A DNA stretch of 64,000 nucleotides from Biancaea sappan. Taxonomy: Eukaryota > Streptophyta > Magnoliopsida > Fabales > Fabaceae. Shown piece by piece: positions 12,650-26,021 of this stretch. Both the position numbers and the translations under genes were made by a program. Below the pieces are notes generated by a model. The model saw only the letters and a list, made by a program, of their open reading frames with translations. It ran no database searches and had not been told where the DNA came from. The stretch covers positions 10,421,001-10,485,000 of the forward strand of contig CM073492.1 of NCBI GenBank assembly GCA_037074585.1, written 5' to 3'. The stretch's first letter is position 1. Every line of letters begins with the position of its first letter.

Positions 12650-13483
12650 ATACCAAACACCACCTCCCAGGGAATGCTAGAGATAGAATATATTCTTGTA
12701 TTTGTTTAAGCCTGAAGCACACATGCAATTCCCAAACACAAATCTTGAGCAATTTTCATGCTCGGCACATCAACCAACTTAACCGCATCGTTTCCAAACA
12801 TGAACCCCGTTAAGGACCATGATAGCTCTCCATCACAGATTCCATTGTTGGAGACCAGCTGCCTGTCACCCAACTTAACTGCAGACAAGCAGAAGAAAAT
12901 AAGTTGTTATCCTAAATTTACTAATATTAATGGCCAGGACTTCTCAAAATTAGAAAATAATCTTCTGTAATGAGAATTCAATGTGGCACAGTTAAAAGTT
13001 GAATGGTTGTGCAGATTTTTGGCCTCCCATGATTAGTCCTGACCTAACCCTGCTATCTGTTGGCAGAGACTACGTGCCTCATCAAGTCATTAGCTCACCA
13101 TAACCTCCAAGAATTAGTGAATCCTCCAGACATCTGACCCAATAGAAAAAATTGAGTCCATTTGCCAGCTGTCTGCTAATCATAATGAAGTGAAAACGAC
13201 ACTCCCATGGTTGCCAGTGAAGCAAAATTAAGCAACCAAGTCCAAGAGTATCGAGGTATCCACCGTCATTGAATTCCAAACTGAGATCAAGTCTCTGTTC
13301 TCTCAACCGGTCATACAAACAAATAATTTCTGCGGAATTTTGATATTGAGAGAGGCATGGCTCACATCAACTGTCATCCACTTGATCACAGATGATAGTT
13401 CATTCATGCATTCAAGAGGAATTACAGATGGTATAAAAATTTAACAGTGAGTTCTCTTCAGGAAGATCAGCAAAAGCAGGTGT
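12650..13483 (-). other. Probable 3' UTR region of NOT4
   Basis: This sequence follows the NOT4 stop codon on the minus strand. It is less AT-rich than the true spacers but has no conserved open frame. A long or spliced 3' UTR is the simplest reading. Its end point is not determined, and no polyadenylation site could be chosen with confidence. Confidence 0.35.
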
Positions 13484-16400
13484 TCAAAACTTGATGTTCT
13501 CATAATTAGACATGTAGTTGTCATATACTAATCTCTCATTATTCACAACTTCTGACATAGCCAGACCACTGAAGTTCTTAGCATCGTTCCATCCACCCCA
13601 CTGGCAATTTGATGACAGCACATTAGTACCAAACTGATGAGAACGTAATTGCTGGTAAATTGATGGATTGTCAAGTTGCAATTGATCTAGAAACTTTGAA
13701 GGCATGCTATACAAATCATTTTGGGAATAAAATCTGTCCCCATAATCTGCAAATCCTAAATTCTGCGATTGTTGCATTAATATCTCAAGCCCAGCATCAC
13801 CTTCTCCAGGGTTAAATTGTGAAAGAAAAGTTTGCCTCATGCCAATAGATGCATTATTCAGCTTGTCTGCCAGCATCCCTTGACTAAATTTCACTATTGC
13901 AGGATTGCTAACTTCAATGTCTCTTATCAGGCCAATATTTCCAGATGGAGGAACATAGTGCTCTTGCAAGTTTTTCACTGGGGAAAAAAACTTGTCAGAA
14001 TAGATATCTCTATGAAAAGTAAACATTATAATCAAGAAGGGTAAGCACAAAAGAAAAAAATGGAGTACAGTAAATCTTGAACCATAAGTGAAAAATTATA
14101 CCACAAGCATTACCATCCTGTTCTACTCTCCCACATGAAAATCCAGGAGGTACTCCGCTAGACAAGGGAAAGCCAGGTGGCATTGAAGCATGTGCTTTTG
14201 AAACTGATAAAAGATACAACAATTAAAATCCAGGAGAAAATATAAGTTGTATCGAAAGATGTTCCATAATTAAGAATAAATATATAAATAAATACGCCTA
14301 GTTATTAGCCTTGAATGATCTTCAAAAGGACACTCAATATGTTAAATGATTTAGACAGAGACAATGGATAAGTTGTATCAAAAGATGTTCTACAGTTAAG
14401 AATAAATAAATAAATATGCCTCGTTATTAGCCTTGAATGATCTTCAAAAGGGCACTCAATATGTTAAATGATTTAGACAGAGACAATGGAGCGCCTGATT
14501 AATAACATAGCAACCAAAGCAGCAAGTCCAGAATGCCCATAAATGCATAGCTAAGAATTTAGTAATATATAAAGTCTCAAATGCAAAAATCAGCTACTGA
14601 AGCAGGCTTTTTTAATTAATCAAACTACCTCAGACATGCACACAAAATAAATCCTATCAACCACAAACTACAGCTAGTTCCAGCGCCTTCAGTGACAATA
14701 CACTCTATCGAGTCTATGTTCATCATCCTAAACCCGAAGCTGTCCACTTACCACTAAGTTGAAGTGCTCAGAGTGCCATATCTCTTGAGCCAAGGTGAGA
14801 AAGAGAAGGAAAATGGGTACATTACAGAAACAACCAGAAGGCAAAGACCTTGGGACCTTGACAAACATAATAAAACCAACAATGGAAAAATATCAATATT
14901 TATACATATAAATTCACTCAACTTCATTTTCTTTAATAAGCTCCCCCCCCCCAAAAAAAAAAAAAAAACAACACAACAAAGGTCTAAAAACTTTTTAAAA
15001 GAAAGGCCTAAAATGGAGCATCTAATCACATTATTAGCCAGCACTCACCAGAAAAATTAGATGGAACAAAGGATTGACTACCAACAAAGTTATGTACAGA
15101 GCTGCTTGATGGCAAAACATCCCCATCTTTCCCAGAGAGAGTATCCTTGTTCCCCACTAAACCACGTGATGCAAAATTCTTACAAGGAGCATAACCAGTA
15201 ACCCCAAATGACTGCTCCAAATCAGAAGCTTCATTCAAGAACTCATCCTGTCTGGCAAAGGAAAACCTTGACTGATTCTTGTCTTGGACTTTCCGCAATG
15301 TTGGTGCTTTGAAGGAAGAGCATTGTTCATCACTTTCACCTAATAATTTAACTAAAGAATCTTCCCATGTATCCAATTCCAAAGACAAAATATTGGAGAT
15401 AATGCTGCTCTCTGCCATATCAGGAGAAAACTTATCATCAAAACCTGCAGCTTTATCATTGCTCTCCACATGCTCCCCAAATACTGTCTCCAGAGGTTCA
15501 TCAAAATAGTCAGAAGGTCTGCGTGGAAGATTCTGGTGACAAATCTTATCTTGCTGCCAAAGTTGATGGCTTGATTGTTCTAAATTCAAAGGCAAGCCAG
15601 GTGAGGAAATCCCAGGTGACATATTATTATTGCTTTTACAGCATTTTGGTTTCCCATAATCTAAGTTTAATAAATCCTCCACTATTCTATCTTCCCACAA
15701 AGCTGACCAGGTTGAATGTTTATCAGAATGCTGATTATCTTGCAGCAGATGCTGCCTTCCGAATGAATCATAGGAGCTATTAGTAAAAAGTATACCATCT
15801 GAAGCAGGAGGCATACCTGCATCTTCAAGATGACTATGAATGCTAATTGAAGACAATCCTGAACATAATCCCTGAACATCCCTATCTGAATTATGGCCAA
15901 TTACTTTGTCAATATTGAGATCGCAATGTGATTTGGAGAACTCTACAAAGCCTATGCTGGCAGATGGCGATACCGTGTCTTGACCATTGCCCATAAAAGA
16001 TGCTAGAGATGTTTCACAGTTAGACATTCCATCAACAGGAAGTTTCTCCACGTTACCCGCTTTAATATCATTTGACTCACAAGTTTGACAATTTCCCCCA
16101 ACATCATTCTTGTTGAACTCCGAAGATACCAAAAATGCATTAGCGTGCACTTCAGATATATCTCTTTCCCCTGATCTTGTATTTAGAGTTGATCTTTCAG
16201 CATTAGAAACTCCAGAAATAAGGGCTTGTGGATCATTATATGCCTCAACTTTTCTATTCAGAGAATTATCAGAATATCGCACACTTGTGTCTGGTGGAAG
16301 AGTGCCAGAGACGCGCATAACCCTAACACAGAATACTTAAAAGTTAAGCATTCACACAAAACAAAAACTAATGCCAGAGTAGTACAGTACTACAGTGAAC

Positions 16401-18889
16401 CCAATCAGTATATGTAATACCAAGAGGTCACAGCAGGGAGTGCTGTAGAATTCCTGGTGCCACCACCTGAACAGGACACCTTAACCTGGTTCTCGATTTT
16501 CTGTATTATAAAAGACACTTAAGGTCAGTACAAAATCTTAGCTTGCTGCCTAATTCATATCCCATAACTAACACGAAATAACTAGCAACATTATTATAAA
16601 TACATTAAGCTACCACTTTGTTACCAACATATATGTATATGGAAGCTTACATCTAAAGGACTTCTGGCAACTGGTTTGGCAGCTGATAATATATGTCTAG
16701 GATCATCTGCTGGGGGAGGTAAGACGTTGCCTGATCGCCGATGCAAATTATTCGTTGCACCAATAATTTGTTGGATTCTACTCCTTCAATATCCAAAGTA
16801 CAATAAAATAAAACTATAATGAAAGATTATTAACTCCCCAGCAGAAACAAATAAGAAAAATGGATGGTGGAAATTGAGTGCAACTCTAATGTACAAGTCG
16901 CATGCAATATAAAACAAATTAAACAATATCATAAAAGATGAGGAGAAAGATCATGGATCCAACAACACACCAGTACCTATGAGAGATAATTATGAAAGAC
17001 AGGGAGAGAAGAAACAGCAATGCAAAATTTTGCCTATTTTATTTTACATGTATACTTAACTAATCTGCTGGTTTTACAATAAGAAATCTGAAAGCAATCA
17101 CCAGTGCAGGCCCACACATGTAACAAGAACTTGATCAGTGAGCCTTGAAAAGAATTTCCAAATAAAAAAGATGTCTGAAAGAGAGTCATTTTATGCTAAT
17201 ACAAGAGAGATACGGTACTTTCAAAAGTTAGAATTGTGGGAAAGGGGTATGAGGATTTAAAAGAAGGAAAATAAAAAATAGAAATCATACCTTGCAAAGG
17301 CAAAAACTAGTTCATCTTTGGTAAAGCTGTCTTCTTGGGAACCATAATCATGCAAATATAAACAATCTCTATTACTGCAAGCCTGGACCAGCAAGATCAT
17401 TTTATATGGTTATAGTAAGGTGTGGGTATTGTCTAACAAAGAATTCATCATTTCAGATTGAAATAAATATTTACCAAATTTCTTAGCCATGCATGGCAAT
17501 ACTTTGTGGTTCCAAAACAAGCCCTGCAAATGCAAATACCCACTCATCATCACTTGGATGTGATGACCTCATAATCCAATCAAAAAAGCTTATCCTTACC
17601 TCAATGATCTACCATCTAATACAAAACAATGCACTGATTGAATACATCGAACAGCCTCAGCCTCTTTTGAGTAAGTTATATACCTAAAGACAAGGAATTT
17701 TGATTCAAAAACTACAACTTGATTTACAAATGATTCTCTACAAGAACTAGCTTCCAACCTTAGAAAGAAGTATGACTCAATCCAGAGGTGGATAAGAAAG
17801 GGATCACAAAACTATGATTTTCTAATTGAAACACACTATAAGGTGATTGCCATTGAGACATCAGAAATAACTTACACACAACAACTGTTGTTTGCAGAAT
17901 GTTGGACTAGTCCAGTTGCTGTACGAGAAATAGACACTTTCAAAACTTTTCCATACCTGCCAAAATACTCCTTACGCTGAAGCAACTGGTAAAATCCAAA
18001 ATACAACATTGTTAACCAAGGATACGAAGTATGATACTTTTTAAATGAAAAACACAAACACATATAGAGTCAGCCATCCTCCACTGAGATGCATCTTGCA
18101 ACAGTAAGATAGAGATGCATCTTGCAACAGTAAGATACATAACAGCATCGAATAACTCACATCTTCATCTGCAAGGTTAAGAGGCAATCCAATTATGTAC
18201 ACTAAGTTGCGTTGAATGACTCTAACATCACTAAGATGTTTCCTTCCATCTGATGCTTTGGGTTTTAACCTCTGCATTTTCTTTTTTTGCTTCAAATTCA
18301 TTTCAGCTACCAATCTGCTTAAGCAAGGAAACTATAGTACTTAATGGTTGCTTACAATAGTAAAATGCACCCAAATTAGAAATTTCACCTAGACCATAAC
18401 AACCTTTGACAGTTTGCCGCCATCGCCACTATACGTTCTTTGTCATAAGGTGTACGGCAAGCTGGACATCGGCCGTCAGTTCCATTCTTTTCAGCCATTT
18501 CCATAATGTAATGCCAACACCAGACACAAATCTGTGGAGAAGGTGGAGGAAGAGAAAGAATGAACAAATACGATTTATCAAGGAAGTGTCATATATAAAA
18601 CACTGTTTGTTTGAACTGAAATATCAGAGACACTGTAGAGTTTCATATGCAACTTTTCACCTTCACTGACTGGGAAAGGAGAATATACATATACTATAAC
18701 AAAGGGTAATGTGCACATTTACATAAACACACACACACACACACATACACATATTTATATAAGATAACCATGAGTGGGTAGAGAACAATTTTGAACCTCA
18801 TAACCACATTTGCAAGGCTTTAATTGCTGATCAGTCAAGTCCATCTCCTCAGTGCATATGGGGCAGGATTTTTCTCCTTTGTCACACAT
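13484..18889 (-). CDS. NOT4: CCR4-NOT complex subunit 4 (NOT4) RING-RRM protein
   Basis: Homolog of the NOT4 E3 ubiquitin ligase, which joins the CCR4-NOT mRNA decay complex and acts in co-translational quality control. Exons in coding order: 18797-18889, 18404-18531, 18161-18314, 17876-17985, 17600-17683, 17475-17523, 17291-17382, 16651-16783, 16421-16500, 15049-16322, 14114-14203 and 13484-13977; 2781 nt, 926 aa, no internal stop. Residues 9-56 form the C4C4 RING (CPIC, CKCGYEICVWCW, GRCPACRTPY). A basic linker precedes the RRM (VRVIQRNLVYIIGLPL to ACFGTTKYC), followed by a Cys/His finger (CSNRDCLYLH). The C-terminal 600 residues are low-complexity and Ser-rich, with PPGF motifs. The ATG is the first in the RING exon. 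A 5' UTR intron spans 18897-20185, its leader exon reaching from 20186 to about 20310. The protein stops at NIKF, slightly short of the tail I recall in homologs. Confidence 0.93.
14243..14490. repeat. 126-bp tandem duplication inside a NOT4 intron
   Basis: Copy 1 is 14243-14368 and copy 2 is 14369-14490. They share long identical blocks such as TTAGCCTTGAATGATCTTCA and TTTAGACAGAGACAATGGA, with scattered substitutions and a small length change. The duplication lies wholly in the intron between the exons 15049-16322 and 14114-14203, so the protein is not affected. Confidence 0.9.
18086..18137. repeat. 26-bp tandem duplication in a NOT4 intron
   Basis: Two adjacent copies containing GATGCATCTTGCAACAGTAA at 18086-18111 and 18112-18137, in the intron after the exon 18161-18314 (minus strand). 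Confidence 0.85.
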
Positions 18890-20310
18890 GATTTTCCTGG
18901 AAATTCAGAAATACAAGAAAACCATAAAAAACTAAATACCCTGCTCAAACAAAACTTCTTTAGCATTTCCAGACTTTTCATTGCTGGTGGCATGACATTC
19001 AAAAGGTCATCTGAGTCCCCAGCACAACCATGAAATAAGAGATAAATAAATATAAGATTAACATGAGAGGAATTACACCAGGAAAAGGAATTTTTGTTTT
19101 TTGTCCATATGGACTGAGCATGTTCAATACTTGACAATAACCAAATTAAAATTTGTTAAATGGCCTGGTTTATCTAATGTTAATTTGGAATGTCGTCAAA
19201 TTAAATTGATCGCTGATCATACAGTTACATGTCCAAGGACTGATTAAGAAAACATTAACATTCTTCAGAATGACATTTCTGATTTAAGTATCCAACTAGC
19301 TACTGCTGCAAGTAAATGAAGTGTAGTAGTCACTTGTTCATGAAACACAATTCAACATTGTGACAGAAGCTCTTGGTGGTGCTACGTAGTCTAGCAAAGG
19401 GCTGAACGAGCTTATGCAACCAAAAAATGTCATTGTCCAAGAACAATCATTAGTCTCTCGGAATTTTTCTAGACTAAAGTCGTACTTAATAAAACCCAAC
19501 AATGATTTCCATTTTCTGTCCAACTCCAGAAGATAAGTAGTCTCTGTCAAGTGTTCAAGAGAAGTTCGGCCAATACAAATTCCGGTCGCTGGCAAGAGCT
19601 ATAGTTAATGGAGCAAAATCTGAGAGATGAACAAAAGGGGACCCGTGTTTCCGAATTTCCGTCATTTGACTTTATCTTTCCTCTAGCTATTACCCCGCTT
19701 GGATATTATTTTCTAGACAGAGATATAACAATATGACCCCGACTAACATAAATAAATTAATAATTCTCGCAATTTTGTTGGGTTTAATTGAAAAAAATAA
19801 ATAAAGAAGTTCTTCCCACATTTTCTTTAATTCGTAGCTAACCACAACATGTGCTTCAAAATACCAATGTTTGGGGACTTTCATCGACCTAGTCAAGCAG
19901 CAAAAAAGAAATGCCTCAATCGAACTGGTAGCTTAGAGAACACTACACCCATCACCGATGTTTCCATACCCAACAAGGAATGGAGGGAAAATTTGAAATT
20001 AATGAACAAACGATCAAAGATGGAAAAATGGGGACACATACAATCATAACCCGAACTGAAAACCCTAACCCCAGGAAATGTAGGCATGCCAAACCACAAA
20101 ACAAGTAATTCCAAAACAGGACAGAACGAACCCGGTAAATGGCTAGGATTTTGGACGATTGGGGGCGAAGGGAAGCAGAACTTACGATGAGATCGAGGGG
20201 AATCTCACAGAAGGATAAAGCAGTGCAGGGGAAGTCCAGTAGAGAGAGCCGGCGAAATGTGGATGTGTACGCAAATTCCTGCAAGTTGAAGACAGCTCGC
20301 TTTTATCGGT

Positions 20311-22195
20311 ACCTCTTTTTTCCTTTTCTTTTTCTTTTTCCGCAAATAAATTGGTTGTTTATGGCTTTATGCTTTAAAAATTAAGATATTATGTAGTATT
20401 TAAAAAAGCGCATTGCCACCATCTGAAGATTGTCTTCCCTCGTACAAAATCGGGTCGTGGTCTGACCCGACCCTCACTTCCTGACCCAATATGTTGTGCC
20501 CTTGTTTATTAAGCTTATTTGCATCAGTGCTATTTCTTTATCTCTTGTGTATTTTCTGTAATTACTTAAATGATATTTATCATTTGTTTGAAAAAAAATT
20601 TTATAATCTGTGTCCAACTAAAACAAAAAAAGTTAAAATATGTGAGTTTAATTATAAATTTATATTTTTATATAAAAAAAGTATAATACGAACCAAAATA
20701 TAAGCATACCAAGTCTTATTACGCACATTACTCCGTCACCCTTTCGAAACACTTTTAAGGCCCCCACAGAGGATGGGTATATAATCCATTGATTGATTTC
20801 AATCAAATAAAAATTTGAAAAAGAACCACACCAAAAAAGAATAATAATAATAATAACGGAGTTCGGATGGGTTGATATGTTTGCACAAGTGGTAATTTAT
20901 GCACAAGTCGAACATATTTAATTTAATTACATTTAAATAATGTTTTTTTTTTGATATATCTTTCTCCAATTCCATCAACTCAACCAAAACTCATTTAATT
21001 TCAACATGATTTTTTAAAAAGTTAACAGAGAAATCCAACAATTTTAAATGATATTTTTTCTCAATTGAAATGTAATTAATCAAGTTTATCCCTTGATAGT
21101 AATTAAGTTTATTATAAATATTTAAAAACATATTATAAAATTTAAATTTGATTATTACAATATAATGTAAGTGAAATGTAATCCTATCAATTATAATTCA
21201 AACACATTTTCTTTTAATTTGTCTATAAAAATAAAAATAAGTATAAATATAGTTAAATTAAATATAAATGTCAATATATTTTACTCTTTTTTAATATTTG
21301 AAAACAAAAATATACACGAGAAAACAATTACTCATTAGAATTATTTAAAAAATAAGTATCAATTACATATTGAAAAATAAGTAATTGAAAAATAAGTATC
21401 AATTACTTGTAAGTTTCTCACAATATCATTGGACTTAAGATCTTGTGACTTGTTTTCTTTTTTTTTTTTTTAATTCATGGTGTTCAAAAGTATTTAGGCC
21501 CCATTTGATACTAATTAGAAGAGAGAGATTCTACTTTTATTGCACTGTTTAAATATGTTTGGTATTTATTAGTGGAGATCGAATCTTATTTTATAGATGT
21601 GTGATATCTAAATTGAGAAGACAAAAGAATGAAGATAGAAATTTAATTATTATAATTTCTTTTCATTCAAAAATATATAAAAAGAGATTTCATTCGATTA
21701 AAGATTTTGGATTATTTTTTTCTCAAGATTAAATTTTCATGCTAAACATGTGCTTAAAATTAAAGTCCTTCAAATGAATATTCTTTTTAAATTTTGAATT
21801 TGTTTTGTCAGAATGAGTGCTTACCACCTCAATTATTTCTCCTCACTTATATTTCGACATTCTATACCAATTGCACGTTACTCAATGTTCTTAACTGAAT
21901 TATCAATTCAACTACTTAAGAGAAGGATAGATGGCCTAATATCCCTTTTGCCCCGTTTTCCGGAAGCTACTGTGAACTATAGCAACATGTTTTGCGCCAT
22001 TGTCCATACTACACGTGGCTCATTTCTATTCGCCAACGTTGTACCTATATTTTTCCTGTGCCGAGGCCATGACCCTGGCGCTCTTGCCGCCTATCAGCTG
22101 GAGATCAATGGATGCGATCCTGGCCGTCCGGGCGATGACTACAGGCATATTCCTGAACAATGTTATGCCAATCCGACGGCCCTAAACAAAAGCTA
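20311..22195. other. Divergent spacer between NOT4 and APX1 genes
   Basis: The NOT4 leader points left and APX1 points right, so this 1.9 kb contains both promoters. It is AT-rich from about 20480 to 21800. A more GC-rich block of about 350 bases (21840-22195) just upstream of APX1 contains the G-box described separately. No convincing gene was found. Confidence 0.6.
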
Positions 22196-22203
22196 GAATC
22201 TTC
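22011..22203 (+). promoter_or_regulatory. APX1 promoter elements: G-box/ABRE and heat-shock element
   Basis: ACACGTGGC at 22011-22019 is a G-box/ABRE core. GAATCTTC at 22196-22203 gives the inverted GAA-nn-TTC pair of a heat-shock element, followed two bases later by a degenerate third module (GCT). Plant cytosolic APX1 promoters are known to carry a heat-shock element, so the location fits. The transcription start is not visible; a non-coding first exon probably ends at 22307. Confidence 0.55.
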
Positions 22204-22638
22204 GTGCTCGACACATTTCCTATATATGTGTCAACTTCGAATTCAACTCTTGTTTGCTCACTCAGCTCGTCTAGAATCTCCTTCACTGTGTTTGAGTGAA
22301 TCCAAAGGTCAGTTAATTTCATTCGTCCTTCGTATTCTTTCTTTCTCTTGTTTAATTCATTTCAATTTGTTTTAATATTTGTTTGTCTTCAAAGATTTGA
22401 TTGTCTGGCTTCCATGGGATATTATCATTTGGTCAGTGAGGAATTAAGAAATAAATAAATAACACGATGAAATGAATTGTTTTCTTATTTTAAGACTTTA
22501 AGCTTTACAGTATCATGTTAGTTAATTTCATAGTAATCAGACAGATGAAGAGATTAATCGGGTTAAACGGTTTTATTTTGATATTTTGCTTGATCACTTC
22601 CTTTCTTGTTTTCTGCAATTCCATAATCTACAGTTACC

Positions 22639-25600
22639 ATGGGGAAGAGTTACCCGACTGTTAGCGAAGAGTATAAGAAAGCTATTGAGAAGTGCAAGAA
22701 GAAGCTCAGAGGGCTTATTCAAGAGAAACACTGTGCTCCCATTATGCTCCGATTGGCGTATGAATTCTCTTTCAGTTGTCCATATGTCTCTGTAAAGTAA
22801 AATATTTGATAGGCTACAACTCTGTTTATTTGTGATACAGATGGCACTCAGCTGGTACCTACGATGTGAAAACAAAGACAGGAGGACCATTCGGTACCAT
22901 AAGGCACTCAGCAGAGCTTGCCCATGAAGCAAACAACGGCCTGGACATTGCAGTGAGGCTTCTCGAACCGATCAAGGAGCAGTTTCCAATAATATCTTAT
23001 GCTGACTTGTATCAGGTATTTCTGAGAGCTAGTCAACAATTGCCAGTTACTGAGATGTTTTATATTTGTTCTTACTTAATAAATGGCTTATGTTTGTGTT
23101 CTGATGCTGAAGTTGGCTGGAGTCGTGGCTGTGGAAGTTACAGGAGGACCTGAGATTCCCTTCCATCCGGGGAGAACGGTTAGTGACACTCATTACTATC
23201 AGCTCTTTTCGTTTTAACAGTATGTTGGTGTATTGTGAATAATTGAGTTGTTTTGATCTTCGTCTGTCTGTGTTAGAATTTGCTGCAATAGTATGTCTTT
23301 TTCTAACTTGCATTTTTTTTTTTTCAAAGAGACAAGTTTCTGTTGTGAGTAAAATCTCGGCTTTTGAAGTAATTGGTGCCATTAAACTAGGGAAACAGAT
23401 TTTGTCAGGCTGCTTTAATTTGACATTTTGTTGTAATTATTTTACATCAAAGAGACAAATAAATTTGATGAGTGATTTATATCGATAGCCCCATAATGAG
23501 CTTCGCAGTCTTAGTTCTCTAAGTTTATAACTTAGAGCCTAAGTTGTAAACCTTCTGTTTCAAAAATTAGAATGATAAAGCAATTTAGATAGCATCAGTC
23601 TCTGAAAATTGCATGCTGGATTGTTGTAGATAAAGCTAGTTCTGTTCTCTGTCACCAGCATCTTAATAAAATTTCGCTTGTTGTCATTATTAATGTGTAA
23701 CCATTTGGCTGTGCTACTGACCTTGGACTTCTGAATACGGATTATGTTCTTTCATGCTATTTTTTGTGTGTGTGTGGGATTGCAGTATGGTTTCAGTCCT
23801 TCAAGGTATTATTTATGCATGCTCTGCTAATATAAGTAAATGAGATTATAACCCAATAGTGTTGGGCCTGTCGGCTAATTCCAAGAAATATTCCTCTTGC
23901 ACCAGTTGAAAATAAGTGAGGTATAACAGTCAAAGCAACGAAACTGCCTGGATAGATTAGATGGTCGAATCACAAATGAATTTTTATCCACCGCAGTGTT
24001 CAACTCAACTTTCAAATTCCAATAGATGCAAATTTCATTGTTCTTCAACCTTGCACTTTATCTTGTATATAATTTTAGCTCAGGTCCATAATATGCATCT
24101 ATATCTATTTACTTTGATTACATATTTTTTTTCAACTCCAATTATGAAATGAATGCCCTTCCCTGGGATGAGAAATCAGGAATGTGAGGTAGTCCATAAA
24201 GCTGCTTTATCCAGAAACTTGTTCCAGTGATGCGTAATACTGATTTGATTTATTTCTTATTTCTAAAAGAATCCTGATCTGGTTAGTTTATGCTTCCATC
24301 AATAGTCCATGTAAGAAGTTATGGAAACAGCACTGCGGCCTATGATTTTGAGGTTTTGATTACTTGAGGATTTTTTCCCCCTTATGAAATGGACAACCGG
24401 TACAATGATGTAGGGCAGTATACTTTCAAATCTAAACACAATATAATGAAGAATTACTGTCAGTTTATATTTGTGGTATTACTCCATAACGAATATGATC
24501 TGAGCATGATATTCATATTTACTTGTAAATTATGATGAGGATTTACAAGTTTATTCTGTTCACAGGACAAAACTGAACCACCACCAGAAGGTCGCTTGCC
24601 AGATGCCAAAAAAGGTTAGTTGATATATTCTAAAACACAACAGAATGCTTAGAAGTTTCTTGTTACTCTGTCATATCATTTACAAATTACAAACCATTGT
24701 CATCACAGGCTCGGACCATTTAAGGGATGTCTTTGGTCACATGGGTCTGTCTGATAAAGACATAGTTGCCTTATCTGGTGGTCACACCCTGGTATGATCT
24801 GAAAAAAATGCATTTCCTTATTGGCTTCTCTAGTGAATTTTACATGTTTAAACGGTTAGAGCACGCATAGTGTGAAAATAAAGACTATATTGTGTGTATG
24901 GTAATCATCTTGCAGGGAAGGTGCCACAAAGAACGCTCTGGATTTGAGGGACCTTGGACACAAAACCCTCTCGTTTTTGATAATTCTTATTTCAAGTAAG
25001 GAATCTCTCTTCTATTTCTGGAGTTGGCATTACTATAGTCGAGCGCACAGTCAAATTTAATTCCTTTATGCTCCTATTTACATTAATCGTATATCTCATT
25101 GTGTTTGCTGGTGGAGTCTATTGCTCTATATTATATTTTGAGCAAAAATTTACTCACGTTACTGGTAAAGTAAAATGCCATCAGGTGTGCTACCTTTGTG
25201 GTATGTAGTGCGTGCCAGTAGAGCTGAAGAACTAGAACAATAAGTTAACAAATTATAATAATAATATTAATGGATTATTATTTAAGAAGGAATTGAGTGA
25301 GCAGCTAATCATCTAATTATAATTATTGATATAAACAGGGAACTTCTCAGTGGAGAGAAAGAGGGTCTGCTGCAACTGCCATCAGACAAGGCTCTTTTAA
25401 GTGATCCAGTGTTTCGTCCTCTTGTTGAAAAATACGCTGCTGTGAGTATCTGCATTTTCTTCCAGCCAGCCTCTCCTAAAATGGGTTGCTATATGGTTGG
25501 ATAGGTAATTATGTTTGATATTTTACTCGGCTAGCTTTTGTTCTTAAATTTTGATCTAGGATGAGGATGCTTTCTTTGCGGACTATGCTGAAGCTCACTT

Positions 25601-25736
25601 GAAGCTTTCGGAACTAGGGTGAGTGAGAAATACAGACCTCACTAACGCTTCTCTCTTGATTGCATTATGTTTTTGTATTGAATTTCACAGTTTGACTTTT
25701 TCTTTGACCTCGATCAGATATGCGGATGCAGAGTGA
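22639..25736 (+). CDS. APX1: Cytosolic L-ascorbate peroxidase
   Basis: Class I haem peroxidase that reduces hydrogen peroxide with ascorbate in the cytosol (ascorbate-glutathione cycle). Coding exons: 22639-22757, 22841-23015, 23113-23178, 24566-24614, 24709-24791, 24916-24995, 25339-25441, 25560-25618 and 25718-25736; 753 nt, 250 aa, the usual length for the cytosolic isoform. Arg38, Trp41 and His42 lie in the distal motif (APIMLRLAWHSAG). His162 is the proximal haem ligand (ALSGGHTLGRCH), with Arg171 and Trp178 in ERSGFEGPW, one lower than pea numbering because of a one-residue shorter loop. There is no transit peptide, C-terminal membrane anchor or peroxisomal signal; the protein ends YADAE. 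The ATG lies in GTTACCATGGGG, just after a probable 5' UTR intron 22308-22633. The third coding intron is unusually long (1387 nt). Confidence 0.97.
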
Positions 25737-25938
25737 GGGATCAAATAGAGACACTGCTATATCTGTGTGTTTTAGTCCAGTTTGGAGCAGTGCTTTTTGT
25801 GCTCTGTTTCTTGTACTATATCCCCTTGTAACATAACTATGGATGAAACGATTATCACGCGGTTAATTATTGGCGTATGTTAGGTGAACCCTTCTTCTGG
25901 TTTGCTTGATATTCATTAATCGCACTATAAATAAAGTT

Positions 25939-26021
25939 GGCATTGTTAATTTATGACTTCGTTCCTTTTTTTTGTTTTTTGGCATTGTCAATTTATGACT
26001 TCGTTCCTTTTTTTTTTTTTT
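25939..26021. repeat. 42-bp tandem duplication downstream of APX1
   Basis: Two copies begin GGCATTGTTAATTTATGACT (25939) and GGCATTGTCAATTTATGACT (25981), each followed by TCGTTCC and a T tract. One substitution separates the unique parts. Confidence 0.85.

Larger units (their letters stand above)
8218..12650. other. Intergenic spacer between the AP2 and NOT4 genes
   Basis: The 3' UTR of the AP2 gene probably occupies the first few hundred bases. About 8800-10400 is AT-rich and contains a TA array (9379-9400) and a short TIR element (9961-10311). From about 10430 to 12600 base composition is more balanced and includes a G-box-like CCACGTGTG at 10461-10469. Even so, I find no conserved protein, tRNA or recognisable microRNA precursor. 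Confidence 0.55.

Noticed and set aside
12706..12970. Short frames on both strands downstream of NOT4
   Set aside because: No conserved motif; best explained as NOT4 3' UTR sequence.
21490..21790. Possible MITE beginning GGCCCCATTTGATAC
   Set aside because: The start resembles plant MITE ends, but the opposite end pairs too poorly and no target duplication was seen.
21813..22196. 127-codon open frame just upstream of APX1
   Set aside because: No family resemblance. It lies where the APX1 promoter must be and ends at the heat-shock-element-like motif. The GC-rich part gives long frames on several phases.
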